From: Stomoxys calcitrans
Lineage: Eukaryota; Arthropoda; Insecta; Diptera; Muscidae
Assembly: GCF_963082655.1 (NCBI RefSeq)
Contig: NC_081552.1
Span: 55,392,286 to 55,456,285, forward strand
Direction: 5' to 3'
DNA length: 64,000 nucleotides
The translations under genes and the position numbers were made by a program. This document shows, piece after piece, positions 51,823 through 63,570 of this stretch; the first letter of the stretch is position 1; every line of letters starts with the position of its first letter. A model generated the notes under the pieces. That model was not told the origin of the DNA, searched no databases, and saw only the letters and a list, made by a program, of their open reading frames with translations.

Positions 51823-53202
51823 ATTTCCTTGAAATTTTTACAGATGCTGCATTATGGACCCGTGGTGAAAATAGGGTACTTAATTTTTGATATGTGAAGG
51901 GGGACCCTCCCCCTTACCTTAATTTTCAAAAACACCAGATCCCGGAGATGGGTAGGGCGATTTAAGTGAAATTTCATATATCAAAATCTGAGGTGAGGTG
52001 CCTAGGAGGGCCGCCCAACCCCAAAAACCCGCCAAACAGTCTTTTAGACCAATCAAAACAATATGGGAATCAAATTAAAGCTACTTGAGAGTAGAAACGA
52101 ATCTCCATCATCCATTCCACCACCAAAAACACCACACCCAAAACAGGATACTTTTACCGCTTTGGGCAATATGGGTATCAAATGAAAGGTGTTTAAAGTT
52201 GAGAACAAATCTGACATAAACATTTATTCCTTGGTGTTTGAGAGGCCTCCCCACCCCCCAAACCCCTCTAGCAGGACATATTTACCGATTGGGACAGTAT
52301 TAAATGAAAGGTAATTAAAAGTATAGTAAAAAGCCGATATACAAATGTATTCCTTCGTGTCTGAGGCGCCCCCTAACCCCTCAACAGGACATTTTTGCCG
52401 ATTGGAACAGTATGGGTATCAAATGAAAGTTGTTTGGAAGTTGAGTACACGTATGTTATAAGAATTTGTTCCACGGTATCTACGGGGCCTCTTCATCCCC
52501 AAAAACCCCAAAAAAGGGTATGAATGTCCAATGTCACAAAATAAATGAGTATAAAATGAAAGGTCTTTGAGAGTTCACAACGAATCTGATATACACATTT
52601 GGGACAGAGTCTGGGACTGGCTCACCCACCCAATACTCTGCAATAAGACGTGTAATTCTATCGGGATAATATGGGATTTAAACGAAAGGTCTATGACAGT
52701 AGAGTTCAAATCCAATGTTGATATAAGGATTCAAGTATCTGGTTCACGTCCTGCCGTTCAGCCTGACATATAGATCTCGCCCTTTAAGGACTTAAATAAA
52801 TTGTCTTTTGGGTCTTAGCGTCTGGGGGACCGACCCTCTCACCCCAATAAAAACAAACTGGCTTGTAGGACTACCGAGAATATATTGTATTCAAATGAAA
52901 AGATGTCTCAGAGGGCAATTAGTGTGGATCTGAACAAGACCCGTAGCCCTGAATATCTTGATCTCCACCTTCAAAATGCTTGACATTATGGGGCTCAAAC
53001 AAAACCGTGTTCTAGCACGATGCTGATATTATTTCAGATCCGCCTCCTGAACTCCCTTTCATCCGGTCATGTTTGCCTACTATGGCAATATGGAGTATTC
53101 AAGTAATAGGTATTTGATAGTGGAAAACGAATTTGATATCCAATTTCGAGGCCAAGTGTTTGGGGGAAATAAAGTTTGTTTGTAATAACTCAAAAACACA
53201 AA
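51823..53202 (+). mobile_element. Helitron body
   Basis: Resumes after the HINE-B: TGGACCCGTGGTGAAAATAG, GGGACCCTCCCCCTTACC, AGATCCCGGAGATGGGTAG, then ten units of about 100-135 bp. No 3' terminus before the next Helitron start at 53203. Confidence 0.55.
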
Positions 53203-55351
53203 TCTTATACATAAAAATTAATTTGTGTTTGTTTGTAGGTTTGTTTGTTTATGTGTTCCTTATAGACTCAGAAACGGCTGAACCGATTTTCTTGAAATTT
53301 TCACAGATGGTGCATAATGATCCCGTGGTGAAAATAGGGTACTACATTTTTTGATGTCTAAACGGGGGGCGGACCCTCCCCCTTATCATAATTTCCAGAA
53401 ACGCTAGATCTCGAAGATGGGTGGCGCGATTTAAGCGAAATTTTGTGTGCTCTCATATAGTAACCTAAAAATAAAAATTTGGTATCCAAATTTCGGATGG
53501 TATCCCATCCTAGGGGGCCACCCCACCCTAAAATCTACCAAACACACATTTTGACCAATCACGACAAAATGGGACTCAAATGAAAGGTATTTAAGATAAG
53601 AAAACTTATCTGATATCCAATTGTCGGACCAAGTGTTTGGGGACCACCTCAACCCCGAAAACACATCTAAATCGGACATATTTACCGACCATGGCAATAT
53701 GGGACTCAAATGAAAGGTATTTGCGAGTAGAATACGAATCTGATATCCAACTGTGGGACCACGTTTCTGGGCGCCCTATCCTTCCCCAAACCGGACATAT
53801 TTACAGACCATGGGAATATGGGGCTTAAATAAAAGGTATTTGAGTGTAGAATTAGAATCTTATATCCATATATGGAACCAAGTGTTTGAGTGGCTGTCTC
53901 TCCCCAAAAACATCCCCCAAAGGGAGCAAATTTACGACCATGGCAAAATGGGGCTCAAATGAAAGGACTTTGGGAGTAAAGCTCGAATCTGATATCAATA
54001 TTCGGGAAAAGTGTCTATTGGACCACCCCACCCCAACAACACCATCCAAATAGTAAGTATTTGCTGACTATTGCAATACGAGGCTCAAATAAGAGGGATT
54101 TTAGAGTGGAACACGAATCCGTTACATATTTTCAAGGCCAACTCACTGAGTGGCTGCCCATCCCCCAAAACACCCCCCAAGCCGGTCATGTTTGCCGACT
54201 TTGGAAATATGGGACTCATATTAAAAGTATGTGGGAGAAGACCAGGTATCTGATATCAACATTAGGGATCAACTGTATAGGGAACGTTCCACCACCATAA
54301 CAACACCCAAATAGGACGTATTTGCTCACTAAGACAATTTGGGTCTTAAAGAGAGTGGAACTAAATATTCATAGTTTTTAGGGCCAATACCCCAAACCGG
54401 ACATATTTGCTGACTTTTGCAATAAGGAGACTAAATGAGATTAGAAAACGAATTTAATAACCAATTTTGAGGCCAATGGCAATATGGGGTTCAAATAAAT
54501 GATATATAGATATATATGAGAATAGAGCACGTTGCTGATATATTTTCCTGGCTTAGTGTTTGGGGGACCACACCAATCTCCAAAACACCCCTAAATCGGG
54601 CATATTTACTGACAATGCCAATGTGGAGCTTAAATGAAAGGTATTGGGAGGTAGAGCAAGAATTGATACCCATTTTCGGGACCAATTTTCTGGGGGTCTA
54701 CCCTCTTTCCCAAAATACCTCACAAACAGCAATTTTTTACTGACGATTGCAATATGGGGCTCAAACAAAGGTATTTAGGAGTAGAATACGAATTTGATAT
54801 CCGAATGTAGGACCATGTATGTAGGGCATATATTCCCAAAACACCCCCCAAAGGGTAAACATTTTTCGAAAATGCCAACATGTGGCTTAGAAAACGAATT
54901 TTATAACCTATTTTAGGGCCATATGTTTGGGGGACGCCTCACCGTGTAAACTCCCCGAAACTAATGGCAATATGGGGTTTAAGTAAGTGGTATTTGAAAT
55001 AAGAGCACGATGCTGATATTTTTCCAAGGCCAAGTGTCTGGGGGACCACCTCACCCCCGGAAACACCCCTAAATCAGATATCATGAAAATATTGGGCTGA
55101 AATAATGTATTTTTTTTAAATGGAGTACACTTTACATCCAAACTTAAATTCGTAGACCAATGAAGATCATAGGGGATTCAGATCAAGGCGCTTATATTGT
55201 TAAACTGTTAGTCAAGCGACATACATATACAATTTTCGTAGCATGGTATTTTACTAGAAGCTCTTTAATTGTCAAAAATAAATATTTGAAGGAAACTTTT
55301 GTTCCATATAAAGTAAAAGAAGGCGCAGCGGAGCGGGCCCGGGACAGCTAG
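53203..55351 (+). mobile_element. Non-autonomous Helitron, complete (2149 bp)
   Basis: Starts TCTTATACATAAAAATTAAT at 53203 preceded by A, and ends AGCGGAGCGGGCCCGGGACAG plus CTAG (55348-55351) followed by T, fitting A|T insertion. After the tip: GTGTTTGTTTGTAGGTTTG, GAAACGGCTGAACCGATTTT, TTTCACAGATGGTGC, then about fifteen units with ACTCAAATGAAAGGTATTTG spaced 119-131 bp. A CCCGGG palindrome precedes CAGCTAG. All open frames are below 80 codons and repeat-derived; there is no HUH Rep motif and no helicase. Mobility depends on an enzyme from elsewhere. Confidence 0.75.
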
Positions 55352-55359
55352 TGTTATAT

Positions 55360-56397
55360 AAGTAAGAGCGTGCCAAGTTCGGCCGGGCCGAATCATATAT
55401 ACCCTCCACCATTGATTACATTTGTCGAGTTCTATGCGCGGTATCTCTTTTTAGACAAACATAGAATATTGAATAAGAACTGTTATGCTATTGGAGCTAT
55501 ATAAAGTTATTGTCCGATTCGGACCATAAATGAATGCTGAACATTGTAAAAGTCATTGTGTAATATTTCAGTTCATTTGGATAAGAATTGCACCTTGTAG
55601 GGGCTCAAGAAGCAAAATCGGGAGATAGGTTTATATGGGAGCTGCTATTGATCGATTCAGACTATATTAGACACGTATATTTAAGGTCATGAGAGAAGCC
55701 GTTGTACAAAACTTCAGCCAAATCGGATGGGAATTGCGCCCTCTAGAGGATCAAGAAGTCAAGATCCCAGATCGGTTTATATGGCAGCTATATCAGGTTC
55801 TATACCGATTTACGCCATACTTAGCACAGTAATTGGAAGTCATAAAAAAACACCTCATGCAAAATTTCATTCAAATCGGATGAGAACTTCGCGCTCTAGA
55901 AGCCCAAAAATTCAAGACCCAAGACCGGTTTATATGACAGTTATATCAAAACATGGACCGATTTAAGCCATACTTAGCGTAGTTGTTGGAAGTGATACCA
56001 AGACACGTCAGTCAAATCATTTCAGTCAAATCGGACGAGAATTGCGCCCTCTAGAGGCTCAAAAAGTCAAGACCCAAGATCGATTTATATGGCAGCTATA
56101 TCAAAACATGGACTGATTTGGCCCATTTACAATACCAACCGACCTACACTAATAGAAACTATTTGTTCAAAATTTCAAGCGGCTAGCTTTACTCTTTCGA
56201 AAGTTAGCGTGCTTTCGACAGACAGACGGATGGACGGACTGACAGACGGACGGACATGGCTGGATCGACATAAAATGTCGCGACGATCAAGAATATATAT
56301 ATTGTACTTTATGGGGTCTTAGACGCATATTTCGAGGTTTTACAAACAGAATGACGAAATTAGTATACCCCCATCCCATGGTGGAGGGTATAAAAAT
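55360..56397 (-). mobile_element. HINE-B element, complete
   Basis: AGTAAGAGCGTGCCAAG, hairpin TTCGGCCGGGCCGAA, TATATACCCTCCACCATTG, then B tail region, four monomers, tract ACAGACGGATGGACGG, tip CCCATGGTGGAGGGTATAAA. The right end meets Helitron 5' tip sequence ATTAATTTGTGTTTG at 56396. Confidence 0.8.
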
Positions 56398-56423
56398 TAA
56401 TTTGTGTTTGTTTGCTTGTATGT
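56398..56423 (+). mobile_element. Helitron 5' fragment between two HINE-B elements
   Basis: TTAATTTGTGTTTGTTTGC then TTGTATG, the segment that follows the AT-rich tip at 53217. Continuation probably at 57373. Confidence 0.6.
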
Positions 56424-57372
56424 TTTTATACCCTCCACCATAAGATGGGGGGTATACTAATTTCGTCATTCTGATTGTAACTACTCGAAATATTCGTCTG
56501 AGACCCCATAAAGTATGTATATTCTTGATCGTCGTGAAATTTTATGTCGATCTAGCCATGTCCGTCCGTCTGTCTGTCGAAAGCACGCTAACTTCCGAAG
56601 GAGTAAAGCTAGCCGCTTGAAATTTTGCACAAGTACTTCTTATTAGTGTAGGTCGGTTGGTATTGTAAATGGGCCATATCGGTCCATGTTTTGATATAGC
56701 TGCCATATAAACCGATCTTTGGTCTTGACTTCTTGAGCCTCTAGAGTGCGCAATTCTTATTCGATTGGGATGAAATTTTGCACAACGTGTTTTGTTATGA
56801 CATCCAACAACTGTGCCAATTATGGTTCAAATCTTTCTATAACCTGATATAGCTGCCATATACACCGATCTGGTGTTTTGACTTCTTGAGCCTCTAGAGT
56901 GCGCAATTCTTATCCGATTGGAATGAAATTTTGCACAACGTGTTTTGTTATGATATCCAACAACTGTGCCAAGTATGAGATCTGTGATCTTGACTTCTTG
57001 AGCCTCTAGAGGTCGCAATTATTATCCGATTTGCCTGAAATTTTGTACGACGGATTCTCTCATGACCATTAACATACGTGTTTATTATGGTCTGAATCGG
57101 TATATAGCCCGATACAGCTCCCATATAAATCGATCTCTCTATTTTACTTCTTGAGCCCACGAAAGGCGCAATTCTTATTCGAATTGGCTGACATTTTACA
57201 CAGGTCTCCAACATATAATTTAATTGTGGTCCAAACCGGACCATATCTTGATATCGCTCTAATAGCAGAGCAAATCTTTCTTATATCCTTTTTTTTGCCT
57301 AAGAAGAGATGCCGGGAAAAGAACTCGACAAATGCGATCCATGGTGGAGGGTATATAAGATTCGGCCCGGCC
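56424..57372 (+). mobile_element. HINE-B element cut within its 3' hairpin
   Basis: Tip TATACCCTCCACCATAAG, minimal tract GTCCGTCCGTCTGTCTG, three monomers, B tail region, CCATGGTGGAGGGTATATAAG, then TTCGGCCCGGCC and an abrupt change to Helitron TTAATTTTCAGAAACGCC. The right arm of the hairpin and the ACTTGTT tail are gone. Confidence 0.85.
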
Positions 57373-58214
57373 TTAATTTTCAGAAACGCCAGATCTCGGA
57401 AATGGGTGGTGCGTTTTAACCGAAATTTTGTGTGCTCTTTTATAGTAACCTACAAACAAAAATTTGGTATCCAAATGTCGGATAGGGTATCTAGGGGGCC
57501 ACCCCATTCCAAAACCTACCAAATATATATATAGTCTAATCAAGACATTATGGGAATCAAACGAAAGGTATTTAAGAGTAGAAAATGTAACTGGTATCCA
57601 ATTGTCGGACCAAGTGTTTGGACGACCACACCAACCCCCAAAATTCCCCCAAATCGGATATATTTACTGACAATGACAATATGGGACTCAAATCAATGGT
57701 ATAGTTTTTATGTCCCATACCCCAAACCGGGCATATTTGCTGCCTTGTGCAGTAAGGAGTTTAAATAAAAGAGATTAGTTTGAGATTAGCAAATATATTT
57801 GATATCCAATTTTGAGGCCAATGGCAATATAGGGTTCAAATAAATGATATTTGAGATAAGAGCAAGATGCTGATATATTGCGAGGGCTAAGTGTTTGGGC
57901 GACCACTTCACTCCCCAAGACACCCCTAAATCGGTCATATTTACCTACCATGTCAATGTGGGGCTCAAGTAAAAGGTATTGGGGAGTAGAGCAAGAGATT
58001 GATATCCACTTTCGGAACCAATTTTCTGGGTGTCTACCATTTCCCCAAAAACAACACACAAATAGCAATTATTTACTGACCGACGTAATATGGAGCTCAA
58101 ATAAAGGTATTTGGGAATATAATACGAATCTGATATCCACAAGTGGAACCATATATTTGGGACATATTTCCGACCATGGTAATGTGTGGCTCAAATGAAA
58201 AGTATTTGAGATTT
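57373..58214 (+). mobile_element. Helitron body
   Basis: From AGAAACGCCAGATCTCGG through six units (CCAAATCGGATATATTTACTG, AATGTGGGGCTCAAGTAAAAG) to the HINE-A at 58215. Probably the same element as 56398-56423. Confidence 0.55.
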
Positions 58215-60005
58215 AACAAGTAAAAAGGCTTAAAGTTCGGCCGGGCCGAACTTTGGATACCCACCACCTCGGGAATATACGTAAACCACCTTTCATCAAA
58301 ATCCGGTGGAAATTTTATACCTTTTGTCCCATAGCAGTTATATCAAAATATGTTCCGATTTGGACCAAATACTTATAAGTACAAGTCATTGTTCAATTGT
58401 GTATAACGAAATATTGGTCTTTTAAGTAGCTTTATCTAAAAATAAACCGATCTGAGCTACAAACGACACGGATTTCGAAAAGCCTAACATAAGTCACTGT
58501 GTCAAATTTCAGTGAAATCGCATTATAAATAAGCGTTTTATGGGGCCAAAACTTTAAATCGAGATATCGGCCTATATGGCAGCTATATCCAAATCTGAAC
58601 CGATTTGGCCCAAGTTTCAGAAAAATGTCGAAGGGCCTAACTCAACTCACTGTCCCAAATTTCGACGAAATCGGACCCAAAACCTTATATTGAGAGATCG
58701 GTCTATATAGCAGCTATATTCAAATCTGGACTGATCTGGGCCATATTGCAGAAGGAAGTCGAAGGGCTTAACCTAACTCACTGTCCTGAATTTCGGCGAC
58801 ATCGGACAATAAATGCACCTTTTATGGGAACAAAACCTTAAATAGAGAGATCAGTCTATATGACAGCTATATCCAAATCTTAACCGATCTGTGCCATATT
58901 GCAGGATTATGTCGAGGGGCTTAACTTAACTCACTGTTCCAAATTTCGGCGACATCGGACAATAAATGAGCATTTTATGGGCCCAAAACCTGAAATCGAG
59001 TGATCGGTCTATATGGCAGCTATATCCAAAATTGGTCCGATCTGCATCAAATTGATGAGATATATCAAAGGGCTTAACACAATTTACTGTCCCAAATTTC
59101 AGCAAAATCGGATAATAAATGTGGCTTTTATGGAGCCAAATTGACGAAGGATGTCGAAGGGCCTAACACAACTCACTGTCCCAAATTTCAGCAAAATCAG
59201 ATAATAAATGTGGCTTTTATGGGCCTAAGACCCTAAATCGGAGGATCGGTCTATATGGCAGCTATATCCAAATCTGGACCGATCTGAACCAAATTGACGA
59301 AGGATATTGAGCGGCCCAACAGAACTCACTGTCCCGAATTTCATCAAAATCGGATAATAAATGTGGCTTTTACGTGCCTAAGATCCTAAATCGGAGGATC
59401 GGTCTATATGGCAGCTATATCAAAATCTGAACCGATCTGAGCCATATTGACGAAGGATGTCGAAGGGCCTAAAACAACTCACTGTCCCGAATTTCATCGA
59501 AATCGCATAATAAAAGTGGCTTTTAAGCGCCTAAGACCTTAAATTGGAGGATCGGTCTATATGGCAGCTATATCCAAATCTGAACCGATCTGGGCCAAAT
59601 TGACGGAGGATGTTGAAGGGCCTAACACAACTCACTGTCCCAAATTTCAGCAAAATCGGATAATAAATGTGGCCTTTATAAGGCCTAAGACCCTAAATCG
59701 GCGGATCGGTCTATATGGGGGCTATATCAAGATATAGTCCGATATAGCCCATCTTCGAACTTAACCTGCTTATGGATAAAAAAAGAACCTGTGCAAAATT
59801 TCAGCTCAATATCTCTATTTTTGAAGGCTGTAGCGTGATTTCAACAGACAGACGGACAGACGGACGGACATGTCTAGATCGTCTTAGATTTTTACGCTGA
59901 TCAAGAATATATATACTTTATAGGGTCGGAAATGGATATTTCGATGTGTTGCAAACGGAATGACAAAATGAATATACCCCCATCCGTCGGTGGTGGGTAT
60001 AAAAA
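58215..60005 (-). mobile_element. HINE-A element, complete and longest (1791 bp)
   Basis: AACAAGTAAAAAGGC, hairpin GTTCGGCCGGGCCGAAC, CCACCACCTCGGG, then about ten monomers (left ones with GGCGCATTTATTGTCCG-type sequence, right ones with GCCACATTTATTATCCG), tract ACAGACGGACAGACGGAC, and CATCCGTCGGTGGTGGGTATA. Both termini are intact. Confidence 0.9.
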
Positions 60006-60090
60006 CGAATTTAATAAACAGTTTTGGGGGGTGTTTGAAGGACGCCTCATCCTATAAACTCCCCTTAAACCAATGGCAATATGAGGATTA
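60006..60090 (+). mobile_element. Helitron fragment between two HINEs
   Basis: AACAGTTTTGGGGGGTGTTTG and CCAATGGCAATATGAGG. Less than one body unit. Confidence 0.5.
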
Positions 60091-61114
60091 AACAAGTAAA
60101 AGCGTGCTAAATTCGGCCAGGCCGAATCTTTTATACCCTCCACCATGGATCGCATTTGTCGAATTCTTTTCCCGGCATTTCTTCTTAAGCAAAAATGGAT
60201 GTAAGGAAAGATTTGCTCCGCTGTTAGAGCGATATCAAGATATGGTCCGGTTTGGACCACAATTATATTATATGTTGGAGACCTGTGTAAAATGTCAGCC
60301 AATAAGAATTGCGCCCTTTGGGGGCTTAAGAAGTAAAATAGAGAGATCGATTTATATGGGAGCTGTATCGGGCTATAGACAGATTCAGACCATAATAAAC
60401 ACGTATCTTGATGGTCATGAGAGGATCCGTCGTACAAAATTTCAGGTTAATCGGATAATAATTGCGACCTCTAGAGGCTCAAGAAGTCAAGACCCCAGAT
60501 CGGTTTATATGGCAGCTATATCAGGTTATGAATCGATTTGAACCTTATTTGACACAGTTGCTGAGAGTAAGAATAAAATACGTCATGCTAATTTCAGCCA
60601 AATCGGATAGGAATTGCGCCCTCTAGAAGCTCAAGAAGTCAAGTCTCCAGATCTGTTTATGTGACGGCTATATCAGGTTATGAACCGATTTGAACCATAC
60701 TTGGCACAGTTGTTGGATATCATAACAAAATACTTCGTGCAAAAATTCATTCCCATCGGATAAGAATCGCGCACTCTAGAGGCTCAAGAAGTCAAGACCC
60801 AAAATCGGTTTATATGGCAGCTATATCAAAACATGGACCAATATGGCCCATTTACAGTACCAACCGACCTACACTAATAGAAAGTATTTGTGCAAAATTT
60901 GAAGCGGCTAGCTTTACTCCTTCGGAAATTAGCGTATTTTTGATAGACAGACGGACGGACGGACAGACGGACGGACATGGCTAGATCGACATAAAATGTC
61001 GCGACGATCAAGAATATATATACTTTATGGGATCTCAGACGAATATTTCGAGTAGTTACAAACAGAATGACGAAATTAGTATACCCCCCATCCTATGGTT
61101 GAGGGTATGAAAAT
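60091..61114 (-). mobile_element. HINE-B element, complete
   Basis: AACAAGTAAAAGCGTGC, hairpin TTCGGCCAGGCCGAA (mismatch in the loop area), CCCTCCACCATGG, B tail region, four to five monomers, tract ACAGACGGACGGACGG, tip CCTATGGTTGAGGGTATGA with two substitutions. The frames at 59901-60541 read through this and the neighbouring HINE-A and are not genes. Confidence 0.8.
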
Positions 61115-61795
61115 GGGCTAAGTGTCTGGGCGAGCACCTCGCCACCCAAAACATCCCTAAATGGGCTCAAATGAAAGGTATTTGGGAGTAGGGCACTACC
61201 ATGGGGCACATCCCACTACCAAAATCCATATGAGAATATCGGGCTCCAATAAAGTCTTTTAAGCTAAAATAAGTCTTTAACATCCAAACTTAAATGACCA
61301 TAAACCCTCCGAGCGAATTCATAGACGAATAATAATCATATGGAATTCAGATAAAGGCATTTATATTGTTAAACTGTTTCTCGAGCTATATACACATACT
61401 ATTTTCGTAGCATGGTATTTCACTCAAAGCTCTTTAATTGACAAAAATAAATATTGAAAGCATAATTTTGTTCCATATATATTTATTTAAGGTGGAATGT
61501 CTAGGGCAGCAGCTACACCTACAAAGCCTGGAAATTTAAACCATTAATGGCAATATTAGGCTCAAATGAAAGGTATTTGAGACTAGAGCACGAATCTAAT
61601 ACTTGGGGGTCCACTTCACCTCCAAAAACACCCCCATTCGGGACATATTTACCCACCATAATCAGAAAGGGCGTACTAGCATCCCCAAAAAGGACTTTAC
61701 GAGACTAATACGGCCAGAAAGACCGTATTAGTAAAGAGCTCAGATAAAACAAGAGAGTGAAAGAAGGCGCAGCGGAGCGGGCCCTGCCCAGCTAG
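61115..61795 (+). mobile_element. Helitron 3' end
   Basis: Five body units, then AAGAAGGCGCAGCGGAGCGG, GGGC/GCCC stem and CAGCTAG, with CTAG at 61792-61795. A 10-bp inverted repeat (ACTAATACGG ... CCGTATTAGT, 61704-61732) lies 60 bp before the end and is absent from the equivalent place at 50540. Confidence 0.7.
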
Positions 61796-62995
61796 TCAAT
61801 ATATATATTAAAATGAATTTGTGTTTGTTTGTTGGTTTGTTTATTTGTGGGTATGTAAGTTTGTTTGTTCGCTACAGACTCAAAAACTGCTGATCCGATT
61901 TTCTTGAAATTTTCACAGATTGTGTGGAGTAGTCTGGAATGAGCAATAGGCTATACAATTTTTTTTATATCGAACGGGGGCGGAAGGGTCTTACCAAAAA
62001 GTACGACCCAAAAATAAAACTGGACGGTCGAGACCAAATGGGACTCAAATGAAAGGTAGTCAGGAGTAGACTACGAATTTCGTATTAAAAATTGGGTTCA
62101 AGTAACTGGGGGCCGCCCCAACTCCTATGCCCCCTAAATTAGGTTTATTCGACGATCATGACAACATAGGACTCAAGTGAAAGGTTAATCGAGAGTAGAT
62201 TAAGAGTATGATCAGAGAGGAAGAATAGGTTTCATTATTTGTTGATATCGGAAGGTGGCGGACTCTCTCCCGTTGTCCCAAAAACACTACCCAAAATCAA
62301 AAGTGGACCGATAGGGACAACATGGGTATCAAATGAAAGGTATTGGAGAGTAGAATTCGAATATGGTTCTAAAAATTTAAGTTCAAGTACCCAAGGGGTC
62401 GCCCCAAACAGAAATATTGGACGTACATATCAAATAGAAGGTATTCGGGAGTAGACTACGAATATGACATAAAAAGTGTGTTCCAAGTAATTGGGGGTCG
62501 CCCCACCCCCAAATGGAAATTTTACTCGATCAAGCAATATGAGGCGCAAATGAAAGGTATTTGGGAGCAGATTACGAATATGACATTAAACTTTGTGTCC
62601 AAGAATCTAGGTGGTGTTTTACCTCCTTAAACCGCCTCCAAAAGGTTATTTGACCAATTAAAACAATGGGGGACCAAGTGATAGATATTTTTGAGTGGAG
62701 TGCGTCATTCAGATGTGTGCTAAAGTGGCAGATGGGGTTTGGCTCACAACCCTGTTATAGACGCCCTCCCTCAGACGGCTGTGTACACCAATCATGACAA
62801 TATGAGGTTAAATTAAAAGTAAGGTTGTGGACTGCGAATCTTATATCTTTATTCTCCTCATATTTTCAGCGGACCACCACACCCCACAACAGTCGATCAA
62901 TTATAATGACCCAACAGGATACTGTGTGATTTAATTAATGTGTGGGCACATAAATAAATGTAGGCCGCCATACCCCCTAAAATTATGACGATTCG
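61796..62995 (+). mobile_element. Helitron, type C1, joined head-to-tail to the previous one
   Basis: Starts TCAATATATATATTAAAATG immediately after CTAG, then GAATTTGTGTTTGTTTG, ACTCAAAAACTGCTGATCCG, TTTCACAGATTGTGTGG, eight body units, C1 tail (ATAATGACCCAACAGGATAC) to TAAAATTATGACG. The last piece of the C1 tail is missing; family D follows. Confidence 0.65.
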
Positions 62996-63408
62996 ATAGT
63001 GGTCAAAATTGATCATGTAGCATTTATCTTTGTTATGGCAACCTATCGGTCCTTAAAATAAACTTTTAACTTTCCCACCCTAGGACGGGGCTTAACAATA
63101 AGTGTTTCAGGTACTTTAAGTGACTACCTTTGCCATAGATACACATTTATTTGGTAGATTACGAATATCCAAATTAGTGCTTTACGGTTAGAGGGGAAGG
63201 CTCAACGAATGTACATTGAATCAGAGCTATTGAAGACTAGGGTACATTACAAAGTTGACATTTTTCTACGTTTTGAAAGCATAGTGGAGCGGGTTTGATT
63301 GAAATTGTAGCTTAACGATAAGAAGACTCCTTTTTATAGTCGATTTTTGTGTTGATTTTATAAAGAGAAAATAGCTGTTTTCAAGACTTGGCGAACGAAT
63401 GGAGTGAC
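62996..63408 (-). repeat. Repeat family D, longest continuous copy
   Basis: In inverse complement: CAATCAAACCCGCTCCAC, GAGCCTTCCCCTCTAACCG, CTAGGGTGGGAAAGTTAAAA, GGACCGATAGGTTGCCATAA, ATGATCAATTTTGACCAC. It spans the junction that is interrupted by HINE-B at 35915. Confidence 0.6.
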
Positions 63409-63570
63409 AACAAGTAAAAGCATGAAAAGCTCGACAGGGCCGAATCTTACATACCCTCAACCATGAATCTCATTTGCCATTTTTTGCCAGATATCTCTTA
63501 ATAGCAAAACAAAGAATAATGGATACAAATTGCCAAGCTGTTGAAGCTATTTCAGATTATCCACCGATTC
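63409..63570 (-). mobile_element. HINE-B2 3' fragment
   Basis: ACAAGTAAAAGCATGAAAAG, hairpin CTCGACAGGGCCGAATC (degenerate), TACATACCCTCAACCATG, then B-tail-like sequence to about 63570. Orientation changes abruptly afterwards. Confidence 0.6.
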
